Assembly: GCF_003711225.1 (NCBI RefSeq) | Contig: NZ_CP031030.1 | Coordinates: 4,836,001-4,900,000, forward strand | Source of the DNA: Runella sp. SP2 | GTDB lineage: Bacteria > Bacteroidota > Bacteroidia > Cytophagales > Spirosomataceae | DNA: 64,000 nt | Reading direction: 5' to 3' | Shown here: piece after piece, positions 61,716 to 64,000 of the stretch | How positions within the stretch are numbered: the stretch's first letter is position 1 | How the letters are laid out: the number at the start of each line of letters is the position of its first letter | Notes under the pieces: model-generated | Told to the model about the DNA's origin: nothing | The model's database searches: none | The model's input: only the letters and a program-made list of their open reading frames with translations | Position numbers and translations under genes: made by a program

Positions 61716-61739
61716 AAAGACAAGCGAAAAGCTGTCTTT
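61716..61739 (-). terminator. Possible terminator after the ECF sigma gene
   Basis: AAAGAC-a-AGC and GCTGTCTTT form a short stem with a bulge and a gaaaa-type loop, 34 bases past the sigma stop codon. The rest of the 61523-61773 gap is AT-rich and shows nothing else. Confidence 0.4.
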
Positions 61740-61773
61740 AAACGGCCAACTGCCCAAATCTGTCTATTCTCCC

Positions 61774-62286
61774 CTAAAATGCGTGTTCGTACACGTACAA
61801 TTTGTCTTTCAATTCTTTTCGGGCAATGTGAATCCTGTTTTTGACTGTTCCAATCGGAATATGAAGGCGCTCCGCAATTTCGTGGTATTTGAACCCTCGG
61901 TAGTGCATCATAAACGGCGTACGGAACGACTCTTCTAATGAATCGACAGCACGATTGATGTCATTCATTATAAACGTTGAAGGTGCATCGTTATTGGTAC
62001 TATTTTCAAGCGAATTAATGTAATGCAAATTTTCCGATTCGTCGATGAAAGTGTTTTTTCTCACCATGCGCTGATAATTGGTGATGAAGGTATTTTTCAT
62101 AATCGTATAGAGCCACGCTTTGAGGTTAGTTCCATCGGCATATTTTTCTCGGTTGGTAAACGCCTTCAGCAAGGTATCTTGAAGCAAATCATTGGCATCA
62201 TCATGGTCTTTGGTGAGGCGCATTGCAAATGGTTTCAGTGATTTTGAAACCTTTGAGATGTTGTAGGTGAATTCTATGGCGGTCAT
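61774..62286 (-). CDS. ECF RNA polymerase sigma factor
   Basis: A 170-residue sigma-70 ECF factor. Region 2 (DLLQDTLLKAFTNREKY) and region 4 (SFRTPFMMHYRGFKYHEIAERLHIPIGTVKNRIHIARK) are clear. No anti-sigma gene is beside it. A good vegetative-type promoter lies upstream, and beyond it an AT-rich GTTTAA-rich stretch. It resembles the Bacteroidota ECF subgroup without an adjacent anti-sigma partner. Confidence 0.9.
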   Translation of the reverse strand: MTAIEFTYNISKVSKSLKPFAMRLTKDHDDANDLLQDTLLKAFTNREKYADGTNLKAWLYTIMKNTFITNYQRMVRKNTFIDESENLHYINSLENSTNNDAPSTFIMNDINRAVDSLEESFRTPFMMHYRGFKYHEIAERLHIPIGTVKNRIHIARKELKDKLYVYEHAF

Positions 62287-62606
62287 GGTCTTTGGATTGT
62301 TGAATATTTGTTTAATCTTTATGAAGCAAAGTTAAACAATAACATTTTACAATACCAAACCTATTTTAGAAATTATAGAACAAAATCCTACTAATTTTAT
62401 TCTAAGCATCAAATTTTAATGTCTTTTATAATACCTTTTTTCCAAAAAAATAGCTTTCAAAATACCTAATAAAAGGGTTTTAGCACAAAAAAGTACAATT
62501 TTTGATTCTGTTTAATTTATAGAAAAAAAAGTTAAACAAAATCAAAAATTCTAATGTCTGTTTAATATTAGAAGCAATATATTAAACAAAATCACCCCTG
62601 TTTACC
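62287..62606. promoter_or_regulatory. AT-rich spacer upstream of the ECF sigma gene, with promoter
   Basis: The minus-strand promoter has -7 TAACTTTG (62327-62334) and -33 TTTG (62356-62359), 21 bases apart, with the ATG at 62286. Further upstream, TTAAACAAAATC (twice) alternates with CTGTTTAAT (twice), 62515-62592. No gene fits in this stretch. The repeats may bind a regulator of the sigma gene; inference. Confidence 0.6.
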
Positions 62607-62639
62607 AAAAAAAGCGCCACTTTCGATGGCGCTTTTTTT
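62607..62639. terminator. Bidirectional terminator after the epimerase-like gene
   Basis: AAAAAAAGCGCCA and TGGCGCTTTTTTT form a perfect 13-bp stem with a 7-nt loop, 33 bases past the minus-strand stop at 62673. Confidence 0.88.
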
Positions 62640-62672
62640 GGTATATCTACCTACCTAAAAGTAAGAGTCCTT

Positions 62673-63494
62673 CTAGAGTGCGTAATAAAAATCTAAAGGG
62701 TTGGGGTACAAAAACGAATAGGAAAGGGTCGTTTGCAGACGCTCCGACGAAATCAATTTGTAAGGCGCTGAAATATCATCCTCAAACGTTGGAGGAATAT
62801 ACCCAAACGGTTCACAACTCCCTAAATAAACCTCGCGACGAGTGGGATGTTGGGGCGCGACCACATTATAGGTTTGATTCCATGCTTCGTTAGGTAAAGA
62901 TAAAAACGTTTCAATGATTCCAATGGCGTCGTCGCGATGAAGGTAATTGACGGGTAAATGCCCAGTTGTCAGATTTTTTTTACCCGATACGTATTTTGCA
63001 GGAATACGCTCGTAGCCCATCAAGCCACCGCAACGAAGCACTAGCCACGTTTTTCCTACCTCCTGAATGATACGCTCGGCTTCGACCAAGGCAGGTGCTG
63101 CCGATTGCTCGGGCGTTGTTACGTCGTCTTCTACCGCCGTCCGATTGTCATCGGCATAGACCGACGTTGAACTTACGTAAATCACGCGCTGCACCGAGCT
63201 ATTTTTCAGCAAATTAGCCAGGTGCTCGATTTGGGCAGGATGAAAGGCCGCCCCCGTATGCGCCAATCGCGGCGGAATATTGACGACCAATACTTCGGTA
63301 TCCAACAAATAATCCCAGCCTATTCCTTTCGGTTCGGGCGACAATTGCAGCCAAAGCGGTTCAATCCCTGCCTGACGCAGTTCGCTCAGTTTTTCGGCAC
63401 GGGTTGTTGAGCCTCTTACTACCTGTCCTTGTTCTATGAGTTTTTTGGCCAAAGGCAAGCCCAGCCAGCCACAGCCTAAAATGCTTACTTTCAT
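62673..63494 (-). CDS. NAD(P)-dependent epimerase-like protein (YeeZ-like)
   Basis: A 273-residue Rossmann-fold protein: SILGCGWLGLPLAKKLIEQG at the start, VIYVSSTSVYADD in the middle, and YNVVAPQHPTRREVY. This matches the YeeZ-like branch of extended SDR proteins; the usual YxxxK active site is not evident, so activity is uncertain. Its start overlaps the stop of prmA by four bases, so they are coupled. Confidence 0.82.
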   Translation of the reverse strand: MKVSILGCGWLGLPLAKKLIEQGQVVRGSTTRAEKLSELRQAGIEPLWLQLSPEPKGIGWDYLLDTEVLVVNIPPRLAHTGAAFHPAQIEHLANLLKNSSVQRVIYVSSTSVYADDNRTAVEDDVTTPEQSAAPALVEAERIIQEVGKTWLVLRCGGLMGYERIPAKYVSGKKNLTTGHLPVNYLHRDDAIGIIETFLSLPNEAWNQTYNVVAPQHPTRREVYLGSCEPFGYIPPTFEDDISAPYKLISSERLQTTLSYSFLYPNPLDFYYAL

Positions 63495-64000
63495 GGTTTT
63501 TCAAAACGTAAAGTGGCCCATTGGTTGAGCGTTTTTTGAGCTACCAACTTTAGTCCAACCTCCTCAGCTTTTTGCGTAATATCTTCAATATCAAACTCGT
63601 AAAAACCGCTCACCATCATCGTACCACCCGCTTTCAAAAACGTTTCATAGATAGGTATTTCACGAAGCAAAATATTGCGGTTGATATTAGCCAATACAAT
63701 GTCATAGGTATCGTGTGGACAGTCTTCGATGGTTCCTTGAAAAACGGTCATGTGTTTACAGCCGTTCATCTCAGCGTTTTCGACGGCGTTGAGGTACGCC
63801 CATTCTTCGATGTCGAATGCGGTGAGTTTAGTCGCGCCCAGCATTTCCCCCAAAATCGCCAAAATACCCGTGCCACTTCCTACGTCGAGCAACGATTTTC
63901 CTTGGTGGTCTAGCGAAAGTTGTTGTTCCATGACCAACGTGGTAGTTTCGTGGTGCCCCGTTCCAAAAGACATTTTGGGGTCAATTACAATTTCGTACTG
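63491..64000 (-). CDS. prmA: Ribosomal protein L11 methyltransferase, 5' truncated
   Basis: The window holds the last 169 residues of PrmA. The frame runs through the window edge: IDPKMSFGTGHHETT (the PrmA signature), SAM-binding LLDVGSGTGILAILGEMLGA, and VLANINRNIL (the NPPY-like motif) are seen. It trimethylates L11. The N-terminus lies beyond base 64000. It overlaps the epimerase-like gene by four bases. Confidence 0.93.
   Translation of the reverse strand, partial: QYEIVIDPKMSFGTGHHETTTLVMEQQLSLDHQGKSLLDVGSGTGILAILGEMLGATKLTAFDIEEWAYLNAVENAEMNGCKHMTVFQGTIEDCPHDTYDIVLANINRNILLREIPIYETFLKAGGTMMVSGFYEFDIEDITQKAEEVGLKLVAQKTLNQWATLRFEKP

Overview
The window reads as chromosome from a Bacteroidota bacterium, most likely a Cytophagales/Spirosomaceae (Runella-like) relative. 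Markers are a gliding-motility-type (T9SS type B) C-terminal sorting domain, a DUF5686 protein, LytS-type kinases with LytTR regulators, BlaI/M56 and ECF sigma modules, a Thermus-type long isocitrate dehydrogenase, and the Bacteroidota promoter motif TAnnTTTG at several starts. I see no rRNA, tRNA, CRISPR array, transposase or phage genes. The genus is inference.

Layout. 1-8.9 kb: the 3' end of purF, a secreted TIM-barrel protein, a lipoprotein, then a plus-strand run (SDR dehydrogenase, membrane metallophosphoesterase, AraC regulator, S41 protease, orphan LytS-type kinase). 8.9-14.4 kb, minus: an outer-membrane beta-barrel receptor, a repeat cluster, a haem-binding protein overlapping a BNR protein, and corA. 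14.5-16.9 kb: ECF sigma / membrane anti-sigma candidate / secreted DUF4097-like operon. 17-20 kb, minus: YoeB-type toxin-antitoxin and two tandem paralogous MFS transporters. 20-25 kb, minus: two LytTR regulators, a LytS-type kinase, an ABC-2 permease and ATPase, and GtrA. 25.3-30.3 kb: M56 protease + BlaI repressor, divergent from a DUF5686 protein across three identical-type operators.

30.3-40 kb: proA, an xisH/xisI pair in which xisH carries an in-frame stop, a lipoprotein between matching palindromes, a thioredoxin-fold protein without CxxC, an M14 carboxypeptidase, DoxX, panC-panD, a flippase-like protein, a heptose-phosphate adenylyltransferase and a YugP-type protease. 40-44.7 kb: a 1223-residue secreted T9SS protein and proC. 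44.8-46.9 kb: a two-gene ATPase + HNH nuclease operon (Septu-like, ptuA/ptuB), AT-rich and probably acquired. 47-64 kb: S9 peptidase, LpxL-like acyltransferase, MoxR ATPase, LysR + molybdenum sulfite oxidase-like enzyme + cytochrome c, an unknown CxxC protein, a small coiled-coil protein, icd divergent from a LysR gene, GntP transporter, an RsmB-type methyltransferase, murB, an ECF sigma factor with a clear promoter, a nucleotide-sugar epimerase-like protein and the 5'-truncated prmA.

The most unusual material is non-coding. There is a dispersed palindromic family with core GGTTGTGAGCAACC (including a 51-bp duplicated unit), other intergenic hairpin repeats, heptamer-like repeats (one translated inside a signal peptide), and a compact BlaI-type control region in which one operator sits between the -33 and -7 boxes. 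The defence-like pair and the interrupted xisH are the main accessory genes. No wholly unknown multi-gene system is evident.
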